DNA from: Apostichopus japonicus
Taxonomy: Eukaryota; Echinodermata; Holothuroidea; Aspidochirotida; Stichopodidae
Assembly: GCF_037975245.1 (NCBI RefSeq)
Contig: NC_092574.1
Span: 17,649,213 to 17,713,212, forward strand
Length of the DNA stretch: 64,000 nt
Reading direction: 5' to 3'
Shown here: positions 24,285 through 41,635 of the stretch, in pieces
How the letters are laid out: the number at the start of each line of letters is the position of its first letter
How positions within the stretch are numbered: the stretch's first letter is position 1
Program-made: the position numbers and the translations under genes
Notes under the pieces: model-generated
The model's input: only the letters and a program-made list of their open reading frames with translations
Database searches by the model: none
What the model was told of the DNA's origin: nothing

Positions 24285-25174
24285 AGTCGAAATCTTAAAG
24301 GATCTCATCTGGTTTATCCATAGAAATCAATACAATTCCTACTTTCTGTTGGGTGATACTTGTTTAATATTCACGCAAAATGTTTCATAAAAGAACGTTG
24401 TAGTCAATTAACTTGGAAAATAAATATTTTGTAAAATAATCGCAGAACTGGCTCATGTGATAAGCTGATGTTGAAATGTTAAGATACGGTATAGTCTGGT
24501 AGTCTTCCAAAGAATGTTTTTTGCCCCGCTGAGCATAAACAAGGTTCTGTATATACAATCATACAATTCACGTGTTCTGCATAATGTAGGCTAAATCTCG
24601 GTTGCATGGCTTCTATCGTCACACGAAGAAGTAAATATGTTGTGTATAACCTTATTATGTCAACTTATTGACAGCAATGCTGCATAGGCCTATTCCATAA
24701 GAATTGTGCCTCCCCAGCGAATTATTCTTACTTAATACATCTTTTTTTTACCTTACCTCATTATTGATTCAGATCAGAAAAGACAGGAGTAAATTTTTAC
24801 TAACATAAAACGCTATTTTTTTTTTGCTTTTGAGAACCTTTCCGTGTGTCTACAAATACGAACACCTGCACGATTCAGTGGTATGAGTCAACCATTCATT
24901 AGCCTTGATTTATTTTAAACATATGACCTTAAATTATATAGTCGAAATCTTAAAGGATCTCATCAGGTTTACCCATAGAAATAGATACAAAATCTGGTAA
25001 GGCCTAGTTCCTATTCTCTGTTGGATGATACTTATATTAACTATTCACGCAAAAGATTTCATAAAAGAACGTTTTAGTCTATTAACTTGGAAATAAATAT
25101 CTTCCAAAAGAATCGCAGAACTGGTTCATATGATAAGCTCATGTTGTTACGCTAAGCAACGGTATAGTCAGGTA
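24285..25174. repeat. diverged direct duplication, ~220 bp, 650 bp apart
   Basis: Bases 24285-24501 and 24940-25174 are direct copies sharing GTCGAAATCTTAAAGGATCT, ATTCACGCAAAA, TTTCATAAAAGAACGTT, ATCGCAGAACTGG and GGTATAGT. They differ by many substitutions and small indels, so the duplication is older than the one in AGK intron 4. No coding frame is shared. The rest of the gap is AT-rich unique sequence. Confidence 0.88.
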
Positions 25175-25839
25175 TAGGGAAAGTGATTTGGGGTAAGATA
25201 TTGTTACGGTGTAAATATGAAAAATATGTCTGCAATACTCTACACTAATTATGCCCGTCACAATTACTAACACTTTAATATAATATATAAACAATAGTCG
25301 GCATGATTTGTAAAGAAATTAACAAGGAATTTGTAGGCAACACGTTCCTTTAACTGAAAGACAAATCATTGACGTATACCACGGCCTCCGTCACAAACCT
25401 AACCACGGACGGATGTTTTAAAGGCCTTTTATTTTCTATCGTGTTGTATGATGCTTGTATTTCGTAACCAGGAGACTTGCACATGCATGCATGTATATTG
25501 ACTGCAGTGATCCATTCAAAAGCTCCCTTCGATGATCAGATCTTGATATTCGTATAGGATATAGTACATAGAAACTTCAATTAGTTTTGCCTTTTCAAAC
25601 ATTTACGGAAAGTGAGATCACCAGGCACAGGGTGTCATTTAAATACATATAGCTGGAACAATGAAGTCTAACCTCACACAAAAAGGAGGAAATCAGAGAC
25701 TCCATTGGTTTATACTTTCATTAAGATCCACCCCACCCTCTCACCCCTCCAATTAAATGAAAAATAATTCTATACATGCTGTTTCATAATCAGATAATAT
25801 TCCATTCAAAGACCAAAGGAAGGTGAGATACAGTCTATC

Positions 25840-25978
25840 GTGTGGAGGAGGCGGAGGAGGGGGAGGAAGGGGGGGAGGAGGAGGGGATGCGAAGGGGAGG
25901 AGGAGGCGAGGTGGAAGGCGAGGAGGAGGGGGAGGAAGTGGAAGAGGAGGAGAGGCAGGGAAAGAGGGAGGAAGATTC
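25840..25978 (+). repeat. polypurine GGA/GGGGA tract
   Basis: This is about 135 bp of almost pure G and A on the plus strand. It could form triplex or G-quadruplex structures. The overlapping Arg/Glu/Gly-rich frames are compositional artefacts. Confidence 0.9.
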
Positions 25979-27687
25979 TAATAAATTTTCGACTTGTTAT
26001 TCATTTCAACTTCATTGTAAATAATTCATGACAGAAAGTGCACAGATTAATAAACACAAAGAATTACAAGAAAGCACCGTTGAAGAAACGAAACTGTTCT
26101 TCCATTCTGCCTAGAACACAAATTGTTTCCTTTTAATATGTAACAACGTTTTCGTTAAGCTTTTTTTACAGAAGATAAAAATAGTATTGCATAACGCTAA
26201 TAAGAATTTGACACAGTCTATTCATGTATGAATATTAACTTTGCTGGTTAAACTAATCTAAAGAAAGGAAAGAGAAAAAAAGGCTCATTAATTATACTTG
26301 AGCTCCCTCCCAACAAAAAATCACAAAAGCAGTTTAAGTTGTGATTTATTACTCCATAATTATGAATGAGTCTACTTTGAAAGACGAATGAGAGGCAAAA
26401 GAGAGGGGCTGTTAAGAGCCAAAAAAATGAGAGAGTAAATTCGTCAGAAAATAGAATAGGTTTAGTAAGACGAGCGACATTTTCAAAGAAGCATTTTCGT
26501 GATATGTCGAGTCATTATAGAGAGATATTAAAATCTGAAAGTCAAATATAACCCTACTACTTGAAATTGTCACATCTCGATCGAGTTGGAGAAAACATGA
26601 TCGTCGTTGGTTAATACCACAGTTGATATTGATCTGTTTTTATTTTTTTATTTTCCACCTTTTAAATTCAATTCCATATAAATGTACCAGGGAGACGTAT
26701 TAACTGTTAAGAAAAGTCACCGAAAGATACCTGTCTGGGCACGAAAGCACTGCATAAATGTCATCACGTATGCTTAAAGAGGCTCTGTGGCTCGATGTTT
26801 TATTTTTTTTATTCTATACTAACTTCCCATACCAAAGTATTTCAAAATGTTTTCGGAACAAGAAAGACATTTTTTGAAATTTTTTGAAATTTTGTGTGGT
26901 GATTTTTGTATGTGATTAACACTGATATCAAAAGAATCTTGCTGACGAAATGTTGAGATAAGAATGAAATTATGTAATCACCCACTCGTGAATATTCATT
27001 TGGTGGGAATATCTGGAAAATTTTCTTCTTTACATCCATTATAAAAGGAAATTGTTGTATATTTCGTTTATTTTAGTTAAACTGTTAAACATAACACAAA
27101 CAAATTGACTCAAAATCTCGAGATATTCAGCATGCAGTCTTTAAAATTTATTTAACATTTAAATTAAATTATGAACTAACCAAAATGCTACCGCAGATGT
27201 AACTATGCTTAAAGCCTTTTGCTTTTCACTAATAATTTGATGATGAACATTGAATAATGTGGCAGGGAAACTGTTGTGAACGGATTTCTATAAGTATTAT
27301 CCCCGGCCTGTACATATCAATGCAAAATGAAAAATAAATGACTCCAGCGTAATTAATCACGTTCTGGCGGCATTTTGGCTCATCATTTCTGTTTTTAATC
27401 AATTTCCGATCAGATGTATCCAAGCAGTCGAAATGAATAATGAAACATACTTGAGTCGGCTTAATCGAGTAGTAATATAACTGGAATTATTAATTAATGG
27501 TAATAATAAACATGTAAGCTACTGATTAACTTTGGTTTCCTAGACTGAGCTACAAGACACCGTCGGTTTGCTCGCCAAGCAAAATGAAATCTACTTACAT
27601 TTTTTTTAAATTCATCATCTCTGCTTTGTCAATCTTGTTTCTGTCTCATGTTTGTTTTTCTTATTTTCAATCGAAATACTTGTGGAA
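25979..27687. other. no gene recognised
   Basis: AT-rich sequence with short unsupported frames. I see no transposon ends or RNA genes. Confidence 0.45.
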
Positions 27688-27858
27688 TTTTCATCACCAA
27701 CACTAACACCATCACCAACACCATCACCATCACCATCGTCATCGCCATCGCTATCGCCATCGCCATCGCAATCACCACCACCATCGCCATCATCATCACC
27801 ACCATCATCATCATCACCAACACCATCACCATTATCACCATCGTCATCACTAACACCA
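27688..27858 (+). repeat. imperfect CAC/CAT (ATC-type) trinucleotide array
   Basis: Roughly 170 bp of CATCAC/CATCGC/CATCAT units with hexanucleotide variation. Frames on both strands stay open because of the repeat. Confidence 0.92.
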
Positions 27859-28035
27859 TCATGATCATCCTGATTGGCTTACTTTTCTTTCTATTCAATT
27901 TGTTAATATCAAGCTAAGACGCTTCTGCACCAGATTGTTGTTCGACTGCAGCAGCATAGATATATACAAGTAGAGTTCCCCTTATTATGAGTAAAGATAT
28001 TCAGAGGATTTCAAGTTGACGGGTATTTCAGTTCC

Positions 28036-29660
<1,625 letters not shown>

Positions 29661-29711
29661 CTATATATATATATATATATATATTTTATATATATATTTA
29701 TATATATATAT

Positions 29712-29746
<35 letters not shown>

Positions 29747-29765
29747 AATATATATATATATAAAT

Positions 29766-29822
<57 letters not shown>
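29661..29822. repeat. TA microsatellite with AAATA interruptions
   Basis: About 160 bp of TA repeats broken at intervals by AAATA. The YI-repeat open frames on the minus strand come from this array. Confidence 0.95.
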
Positions 29823-31820
<1,998 letters not shown>

Positions 31821-31824
<4 letters not shown>

Positions 31825-33566
31825 GCTGAACATTTTTAACCTTATATCTATCTGTTCCTACTTATTTAGCCTCTAGCATATATACCTGCATAGCTATACG
31901 CGAAGGTATCTATCAAGTGTTTCTTTTAAGTCATGATCCGTTTTTTGATTGAAATCCTCCCTTTTTTGTCTCGGATTCGCCGTCGGAAAGGTGATAATTC
32001 ATGATGGAAAATAAAAGTCTATGAGCAGTGTTCGAGCGGTTCTTTTTACATTGTATTTACACCGCAGACTGATCGAGTTTCGTATTACAATAAAATATAT
32101 AATATGACGAAAACTATATGATGACATTATCCGCAATAACTTCCATCGTCTGACACTCTATCTCTAAGAGAAGTCCTATAAAATCTACCCAAATGAGCTA
32201 TACCTCTTAACCTATATTCTGTCTCATCTATGACGCCGATTAGTTCGAAATTCTCTTTATGCTTACAGGGATATTCCGATTGGCATGCAGACGATGTAAC
32301 ACTTACATAATATAGGCAAATATATTATAGTATTCATTGCAGATAGTTTAACAATCCCATGATCTCAATATTTTGTTCGTAATTGTAAACTAACGTTGTT
32401 TGAATGATCACGTGATCTTCTCTTCATTTAGAATTTCATCACTATCATGCATATTGTGTTAAAACATCCCCCCCCCCTTCAGTTCTTGCATTATTTGAAT
32501 GTTGTAAAGAAAATGCAAGACTTTTTTTCAGTGCTGAATTGTCACATGATAATGACATTACTACCTCTGTTTTTGCCAGATGCATTCATAAAATGATAAA
32601 AAAAAAACGATATTAAAATATGCTTTTGACCTAAAGAAGAAAACAATTTCCAACAATTTCGTTAAACAATGACCTTCAGCGACAGCAATATATATTTCAA
32701 TTGTAGTTTGGAATCACTACTGCCCAAATGATTACTTTCGATATAATGATCTCATCAAATTGAATACCGTACTTACACACAACATTTGAATACTACCCTC
32801 AAATAGGAACACACTACAGCTTGTCGTTTCTGGCTGTGAAAATTGTGACCAATTTGCCTTTACTATCCATTCCAGGTTCTTTATTAAACACTACTAAAAA
32901 ATGTACACCAACAATGTACCCTGAAGCGTGTCTTTCAGTTTTGATAAACATGTTTGAACTCCGAATCTTGCAAGTAAAGCGAAACGATAACCTATTTATA
33001 CTCACTAGCAACCACCCCTCCTGCACATCCCCCCACCCCCACCCTTCCCCGACTCCTCATCGTAAAGCCGTCTGGCCAATTGTTATATTTAGATTACTAC
33101 AAAAATGTAGCCGATCCAGACTGTTTGAAAATGAGTTCCTAGCTTTCCACTCTCACAACTAAATGATCTAAGGGCGTTATAATTAAACATAAGAATATAC
33201 AGGCTCATTATAAGAATCCCAAAGAATATTTTTTTAAGATCTTATAAGCCTTTGTATAATAACGATGGGGAACCGAGCTCATTTCAATCACCCTTAGTGG
33301 CGATTTAACTTGTTATGAACCACAATAATATCACACACACGTTTTAACGGCGTAAAGATTAACTAACATGTGTGCCCGGGGACAAGGATAATAACATGCA
33401 TATAGTGCGGGCCATATAAGCGTGTGAAGGGAGCAACCATCCGTTGGGGCCGAGTTTTTTCTCTTACATCAGTGATGATAGGTCGTTAAATCTATAGTTT
33501 TAGCCAATTATTTATCTCGTCAACATTGGAATCAATCATACAAGTAGTCTACCGATAATGTAGAAA
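31821..33566. other. no gene recognised
   Basis: AT-rich sequence with short frames and a C-run at about 32468. No supported gene or element. Confidence 0.45.
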
Positions 33567-33680
33567 AGAAAAAAATTATAAAGAAAATAATTTCTAAAGA
33601 AAATAATTTCTAAAGAAAATAATTTAGAAAAAAAAATTTATAAAAGAAAATAATTTAAAAAGAAAATAATATAGAAAGAC
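33567..33680 (+). repeat. A-rich short tandem repeat
   Basis: Degenerate ~18-bp units of the type AAAGAAAATAATTTCT are repeated about five to six times, the later ones eroded. Confidence 0.75.
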
Positions 33681-36600
33681 AAAAATGGGAACAGCTTGCG
33701 AGGTAATATTATCTTAATAGCATATTTGTTATATAGTGCATGAACTTTAGTAACATAAGCGAACTAATTCAATGCAATTCGGTTCCATCATCCTTCGATG
33801 ATATTGAACCTGTCACTGTGGAACGAACATATAATATGTTCGGGGCCCTTGGGATACCTGGGACCGGGTTTCCCCCTCTCAACACCTGGCGTTTCACCGC
33901 AGTAAACTTCAAACGAATGTCATTTAATTAAAATCTAAGAAACTTGACACCCGCCACAAACTTCCTTTTCTAAGTAAAATTCATCTCAATAGAAAAGAAT
34001 AGCCACATTTTCAATTAAGTTTGCAAAAAAAAAAAAAACAACATGATGTAAAGTAACTTCACTTATATAATTTTACACTTCACTCTTGAAATAAGTAACC
34101 TAGTCACAAATTAAGATTATTTTATTAACTTCCTCGATAAAATGCAATAGAGGAAGATAGAGAGACAGAGGGGGGGGGGGGGGGTGGTGAGAGGTGGAGA
34201 GTGGAAATCTTGCCATTATTTTCAAGGCTATTCACGAAGGGTCAAGATGTCCTTCAACTGACCTAATTAAATGCCAATTCCTCGACTTCCAAGTATAGCC
34301 TCATATCTTATGATAGCCTCATATATCTCATGTCTTATGAAATATGCAGTCAAACCTAGTTTCAACTGTTGAGCGTTTTCTTTTTCATGAACTTGATCCT
34401 CCGTAACTAACTAAAGAATCCTTTGGAGATTAACCCTATCCTATATATATAAGCAAAATGGGATCAAATTTCTAGGATTTCTACTTGAAAATGACTAATA
34501 AATTTTTCTGAATTGCCTGCAAGATTGTCTTGCCTGCAGGATTTCATCTTGTTATCATGTTACGAAGGATGCATAAATATTCGATAGATAACACAAGAAA
34601 ATTAAATCTGATATAAAGTGATAGAAATTAATAAAATGATAAAAACAAATCATTAGTAAGAAAATAAAAGAAGAAATTACAATTACTAAAAGGCAATTAA
34701 CGGTGGCTTGCAATTGGGGATATACGTTTCTGCCATTTCAGCAAATAGCTGTTTGAAATTTAATGAGAGCACAGTGGGGCTAGTAAACTGTTATTAACCC
34801 CTCTTTCTGCATTAAGATCGTTTCGAGGAATGTTATTAATGAAGTTGATTGCATATGTTTTTTTTGCGACAAGTCTCTCCCAGCCTCTATATGAGACTTT
34901 ATTTTTCACGGTACAATGTTTTTTTTCCCCCCTTACTGTGCTGAATATAATAGGCCTATGTCACAAACAGGTTTGGAAATTTCTTTACTTTTTCAGAAAA
35001 CAGTTATCAATCATTGGCGGCAAAGATCTTACAAAAACTACTAAAGTTGCCAAGGAAAAGATCTTACATCTTTTTGTCATCATCTGCAAACTCCATGGAT
35101 TGCCTATACCTGTTTCTCTTTCTTTATATTTTCTGAGTTAACAAGGTCGATGGATCGTAATGCGATTCGCTAATTTGAAAAATAGTTTTGTTTCCACCAA
35201 GGCCTTTGCATTAATTTGCAAGATAGACAATAGAATAAATTAAGAATGTTACCTTGGTCAGGTCTTAAAAAAGCATAAAAACAAATGATTCGTTTGTTTG
35301 TTATTTTTTATTCTTTGATCTTACATATAGTTACATGGAATGCCTTGTTCTCCTTGGTGAATAATCTTGATTGATGCTTCTGTATTGTTTATAAACGTGA
35401 ATTTGTTTAAGAATTTCTTATCCAATCATCATGTTTGATAAGCAAATTGCCCTTGCACTGTATTACTTTTATTTAGAAGAAAATGTTTTTTTTTTAAATA
35501 TTTCAGTGAAAGATGAATCTATCCCACTTTGCTTATTTCCTGTTGTTGGTTTTATTTCACTAGTTGAATTTAAAAGACGATTGTGTTTCTATGGTAACGA
35601 TTCCCGCAACGCGAAGTTAAACATGGACACAATAAACGCAGCATTTGTATTGTTAAGTTTTGCATAGATTGTTTTTTAATGATATTTGATTAACAACATT
35701 TGAAATATTTCAAAATGATATTAAAAATATAACATGATAAGCAAAATATAATTTTCTATTCCATTTCCAAACCACATTTAAAGTATACGATGGTTAGACC
35801 TATGACGTAATTTGCATAAAAAATAACAGAACAAATTGGCATTTCATACAATGACGCTGAATAAGTTAGGAAACTGGTGGGGCGGGTGGGGGGGGGGGTG
35901 GGGAGAAGAAGAGATGAACGTGATTTATTAATTTAATCTCAGTGATATTACACAACATTTATATTCAAGTTGTGTTTGTTTTCTGTTAACAATGAACCTA
36001 ACATCAAATTTATTAACTTGCAGACGTGAGTGCTTCATATTATAATAAAACTTAAGTGTTAATAGTTTTTTTCAGAGAAGCCGTTGGATTATTTGAATAA
36101 ATCACAATTGAAATGTTTGCGATCAACCTGCCAGACTTTAGACTGACTTTGATGATGAAAAGGTTTCTTACCTCTGGGCATTTTGATCAAAGTCATAAGA
36201 ATCGAGCTGTATCTTCCGGAAATGTGAACATTGTTTTTTTTTATGACAGATATAAACATGTTTGCGTTACCAAAAAAAAACCCCCAAAAACTTTAACATT
36301 ATATGGTAAAAAAGAAAGCTTTAATTACGCACTAATGTCAAGGTTACAGACAGTTAATGAATACTTTAATCAAGAACTGTACTTTAAACTTTCAGCGAAT
36401 CTTGTTAAAAGCCACACCTTTGGATTCCTCACACGCAACGTAGATTAAATGAAAGAAACTACTCGTGTTTCCAACGTTCCATATCTCGCTTGCACGCAGA
36501 TGCTTGGTTTTCAAGTTAGTCTATATAGCATTGGTGTCTGCTTGCCGTCTCATCACGTCTACATGGAGAATGAGCTGTTGTAGTCGGTCGGTCATTGGAA

Positions 36601-37145
36601 CTTCGCATGGCTCTGTTCTCAGTTGCCATATCAACGTTTGCCATGGTAACAGTACTGAGAGGGTGACAGGAAGTCCATATCTGATTATGGAGTAAAAAAA
36701 TATGTGCGTTCGTCTGTGTGTCTGTTAGATCTGCCTGACCTGTATGGACCCTGGCAACTATTCGAACATATATATATACTGTCAGTATCTTATAGACTCC
36801 TTCCGTCGGTCATATGCGCTTGTTTACGTGCAAAAACGACAAGGAAACTTTCGTTGCTAAGGAAAACGAACCCTGTCGTCTGCTTCTCGTGTCTATTAAC
36901 ATTTGTGTACAGTGCTGATAAGCTGCTTGTGTTCCAGCTGCAGTTCGGTGCATGAAAACATAATACTAAATGGCGATTTTTACAATTGAAAATTTCGGTA
37001 AACAATATAAACAAAATGTATCAATTAGCTAGATGCCACTATTCGCGTAGCTTCACCAGGAAAGAGGTTAGGACATTAGTTTTTGTATACACATTCAAGG
37101 AGCACTTATAAGAGTTGAGTGCTACAAGGGAGCACGTCGCATGAC
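33681..37145. other. no gene recognised
   Basis: Several open frames of 60-111 codons (for example 34830-35141 and 36113-36448) show no domain, no alignment to known families and no clear exon structure. G-runs lie at about 34170 and 35888. Confidence 0.4.
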
Positions 37146-37422
37146 GCGCGTCTCATTGACATAGTTGGTCCAGGTGCCGATACCGGCCCACCGGGCATTG
37201 CCCAAATGCCCGGGTGGCCAGTCCGCCACTGATTTCATTTTCGGACTGAAAACGTGTATTTTATTTTCGGACTGAAAACGTGTATTTTATTTTCGGACTG
37301 AAAACGTGTATTTCATTTTCGGACTGAAAACTTGTCGGACTGAGGGGTGCACCCCGATACTCCATGATGGTTGGTCATTTTTCTAGCGCGTCTAACCCAT
37401 ACATGACGTAGTCGGTCCAGGT
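37146..37422. repeat. minisatellite (26-bp x ~4) between short direct repeats
   Basis: The 26-bp unit TTTCGGACTGAAAACGTGTA(T)n repeats at 37243, 37269, 37295 and 37321 (starts of GGACTG). On either side GCGCGTCT...ACATAGTTGGTCCAGGT (37146-37174) recurs as GCGCGTCT...ACGTAGTCGGTCCAGGT (37386-37422). The segment ending at 37231 reads, on the minus strand, CAGTGGCGGACTGGCCA, which looks like a hAT-type terminus. Its partner end was not found. Confidence 0.7.
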
Positions 37423-38915
37423 TAATGTATACACCGATGGAGTATACCATCATACTGACAAAAACGTACGTCTGCAGAGGCGCGCGTACCCTGGCTTCAC
37501 GTGATTGTGTAATTAGCAGGTAATAAGTCATCATTCTAGCACCTAGATTAATTATAACGTAGACACGAACCTCCTATACGCACACTGTAGACGGCATGGA
37601 GCAATAATGAGGGGCAAAACATGCTTAAAGTCTCAATGTGTCACAGAATACATGGACTAAAACGTTTGTTGAGATTCCTTTATAACATATTTTGCTACAT
37701 AGTTTAATTTGAGTAACAAACTGTATATCGATCATGTTAATAATTTGACCAAGGAAGTTTCTAACTTTTCTAAGAATGCAGTCGACCTTTTGTTGTGCAC
37801 GCCAGTGATTAACTTTTGATATTGGCAGAATGTCACTAAGTTCTGGTATCCATTGCATAACTTCTGAAAGTCAATGAGCTTAGTACATTCTTATGAAGGC
37901 TTCTATTACTGGAATGTCAATTGACACATGTTGTGGCTATAACACGCAATGGACTCTAACACTCTTTGTCGAAACACGTTCGATATTTTGACTGGTATTT
38001 TATTCAGTGCCATCGTTTCTTGAAATTGAAGAATCAAAACAATCATACGACTGCAGATTTTCGCTACAACTCGCATTGGTTTTTTTTACGCTGAAATGGT
38101 ATTCAGCAACACTATTTAATCGGATGTGGGATATGTAACGAAGAGAAGGCAACACATTTGTAAATAGTTAGTTTTTCTTCTTTAAGGTGGGTATGCGATT
38201 CTCTTTACTTTCAATTTGCTTAGACATGCCATTTTGTGTTGACTTTATCACATCTATATAGCTGATAGTAAGGTTATATCCCCAAAACAATATGCATTGT
38301 TATTCCATTGGAAAAGAACGAGGAAATATGAAACCAGGCATCTTTCCAAGTGAATCTTAGAGGACACGAAAGTTGTATGACTACTGTATTGAATATGTTA
38401 ATAAAGGATAAGATAGAGTTTTCCACTTGGGCCGTCATTATTTTACTGAAACCACGACTAGTCAAGCTAATATGAAATAGTTTTGAAACATGAAGCAAAA
38501 TCAACTCAAATGACTACTTTAAATCCAGTGAACGTTTATGATAACTGCAACTGATTATAACTAACAAATGAGTTGTTGTGAAGGTTTTTCACCTGACTGG
38601 CAGAATCTTCATTAAGATGTGTGTACTTGGTCTTGACTGCATAAATGATTTGAGTTGATTTGAAACACATCAGTTGTGCAGCCCAACCCCCCCCCCTCTA
38701 CCCCGCCCTCCTAGAAAGATAGGCAAACCCCCACATATCCTCAGCTTCTTTCAGAACTCATGGGGTGGGGGGGGGGTTAAGGAAACATTACAATGACCCA
38801 CTCTCTAATAGACAAATGAGACATGAAGTTTCCCACTGAACGAACTAAAACAGAATTTACCAGTCAAATTATTCATTGAGTTTATAACTTAAATCAATGT
38901 ATAAATCAATCAAAC
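37423..38915. other. no gene recognised
   Basis: Minus-strand frames at 37625-37858 and 38274-38504 have no recognisable domain. C- and G-runs occur near 38687 and 38766. Confidence 0.4.
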
Positions 38916-39148
38916 GAGGAGTGTTAGCTCAGTGGTTAACGCCAGGTGCCTTTCAATCATAAGGTCCCCAGTTCGAGTTACTCCAAGATTAATGTTTGTC
39001 GTCCAGTTACAGAGTTGTTAACAATTGACAATTCATAATCATGGACGTTAAATATGAATCTAAGAGACCGAATTCGGTCAGCTTGCGGCTTTGATAAGCC
39101 AATGGAGTTCCTGCTTGCAGGAGGATCTGAGAATACAATACATACATA
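38916..39148 (+). repeat. tRNA-derived SINE, family A copy 1
   Basis: A tRNA-like head (A-box TTAGCTCAGTGGTTAACGCC, B-box-like CAGTTCGAGTTACTCC) is followed by a shared body (GTCGTCCAGTTACAGAG, ATGGACGTTAAATATGA, GGTCAGCTTGCGGCTTTGATA, GTTCCTGCTTGCAGGA) and a short CATA tail. Compared with the 44.2-kb copy it lacks about 14 bases (AGGCTTCTTCGCGA region). Confidence 0.85.
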
Positions 39149-41213
39149 TTTATTTGATATTACCCAACAGAAGCCATCGTAAATAATCATAATTTCGAGA
39201 AAGACAAAGTTTACAGACCTCAAAAATCCTTGGATATTCAATTCGAAGGTCAAGAAACACGCTGCTACATTATCGTATTTGGTTACACATTTCCTATAAT
39301 CAGAAATACTAATGATACTCAATTAGCATTTCATTACATACCAAACTCTTTTTTTTTGCTGTTGTCAAGCTTACATTTCAGGATGTCGAACAGGTTTAGT
39401 AAAACCAGAGAAATATCGATAAAGTGACCAAATAGTACATGAATAGATCTCCACTGCAACATTGGTCAAATATTGATTACAACAACGACACATGCATCGT
39501 CTATTAATACTATGCCACTCAAACACCATACTCATAGACCGCGTGGTTACGATATCGTAACGACGTTACTGGTTGTGTTAAGTCTCATCTTTGATTCAGT
39601 TTGCTCATGCGTGGTTGAAAACTTTGAAATCATAAACAAAAGCTGTCATGGTTGATCGTTGATGATAAGTGGTTACTGCAAACATGCCAAAACAAAATGT
39701 CACGTCTGTAGTCCCTTTTTTAGTAGGGGCGTTTTCGGTTAACCTGGGCGGATGTATATTGTACTGTTGTGGTATGGTACCTATATTGTTTACACTGAAT
39801 GCTTCATATACAGAATCGTGATAAATTATACCTGAGTAAGAACTTGCCAAATGCTATTTGTGTTTTCAAAGTCACTTGTAAATGTTATGTTAAACACACA
39901 ATGTAAACTCGCTATACGTCGTTTTCTTACATAGATGTCTACTGAACCATCGACAACACACAAACAATGCTGTTTATATTTCGTGATATACGGCGGATGT
40001 AACCTTTTCATGATCATCAGCGAATTACGTACCTACCTGTGGGTATGTATATAATCTGCTATATATCAAAACTGCAATAACGTAAACGATTTTCACAATT
40101 TTTCTTCAGGGCATTATCTCAATAACGTATCATATAGCGGTCTGGGGAAGATATTGTATCGCTCTTGCAATGTTAAATATGATATTTTCTTTCCGCATAA
40201 CAATTTCATAAAGCAAAAAGAGAAAAGAAAAGAGGAATGGATAATATGGAAAGATAAAAAACTGTTAATGGAACGTATTTTAGTAAAAGTCAGTTTCACA
40301 TTTCTTCCTCGTAATTTCAGAGGATGTTAGTATCACGTGAGAACATTTGATTTTCTATTATGTTCCAACACTTCTAATATTTCTCTATTTTAAACGTGTA
40401 TTTCAAGCAATAAAAATCTCGCAGTAGGTAATAGCATTGTGCACAATGTTGATACGCTTACATCTATGCATATGGAAACCCATCGTGGTGTGGTTAATAG
40501 AGAACACATCTTGATGGATTTTCTAATATTAGAGATGCTACATGTTTTGATGTCACCTATACGTATAACCCCCTCCCCCCCCCACCACACACACGCACAC
40601 AAACCCGAGCACAATACATTATTTTAGTTTCGTTTACAGGTAACACTATATGCGTTTTCGAAATTTATTTACTCGTTTTCTATAAAATTATTTTGATATG
40701 GTTCATGTTTTGTCATTTATACAGTCATATTTTATTGTCAACTTTTCAATTATTTTGATGTTACATTTTACAGGATCCTAAACATGTGAGCAAATCCTTA
40801 CGGGCGCTATGATGTAGTTCTTTACGCTCTTTATCATATAATTACTGCAGATAACATTTTTCTGTCCCGAATATTATATTCAACAGTAGACGAGCCCAAG
40901 TTTAAATCGGATATGAATATCTGATAGGCATGTAACTGACGTGTTTGATGTTTGTTTGATAAAAGGAGAGGCTGGTGGTATCAAGAATTGTTAATAGAGT
41001 GAGGTGTAACACAATAGTCGGAGGTGATACACAGTCATGCGCATGGCGGCTAGTCATACATCCTTAAGGTAATCATGCAATGTTTTAAAGTAAGCATCAG
41101 TGATACGTTTCAATACTATACGATTAAAGCAAGTCTGAAGCATACACTATACATCTTACAGACCCCCCCTTTTGCTATTTTTTTGTTATATTTTGTGCTG
41201 AAAGGGTTAAACT
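39149..41213. other. no gene recognised
   Basis: Only short open frames. A C-run lies near 40570. No supported gene or transposon. Confidence 0.45.
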
Positions 41214-41635
41214 GTGGAATGTAGCCAGATTATAGCATTCTATTCCAAGAGCTTATACCTCATCCCATTATCTAGTCCTATATAGAAAAGAGAAACCAAT
41301 GGAATATAGCCTAAATGTAGCATTCTTTCTCTGAACTTCACTTGTCTCTGTATCTTATCCAATAGAAAAGAGCAGTCTATGGAAACTAACTATTACATTC
41401 TTATAAGAGCTTTCCTTGTTCATGTATATCTCGTCTTGTAGAAATGAGCTACCTATGGAATATAGCCTAAATATAGCATTCGATTTATGAACTTCACTAA
41501 GTCCATGTATATCTCGTCGTATAGAAGTGAGCTACCTATGGAATATAGCCTAAATATAGCATTCGATTCATGAGCTTCTCTTCTCCGATGATCAAAAGAG
41601 GTAATTTATTGAATATAGCAGAACTAGAGCATTCA
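41214..41635 (+). repeat. degenerate ~80-85-bp tandem repeat, about 5-6 units
   Basis: The motif TGGAATATAGCCTAAATATAGCATTC recurs in variant form near 41214, 41300, 41380, 41455, 41538 and 41613. Each is followed by a GAGCTTC/CCATGTATATCTCGT/TAGAAAAGAG stretch. The units at 41455 and 41538 are nearly identical. The outer units are more diverged, the usual pattern of an eroding minisatellite. Confidence 0.85.

Noticed and set aside
36113-36955. Cluster of three plus-strand frames (111, 76 and 83 codons)
   Set aside because: No shared frame through plausible introns and no domain similarity. They look like chance frames in a less AT-rich patch.
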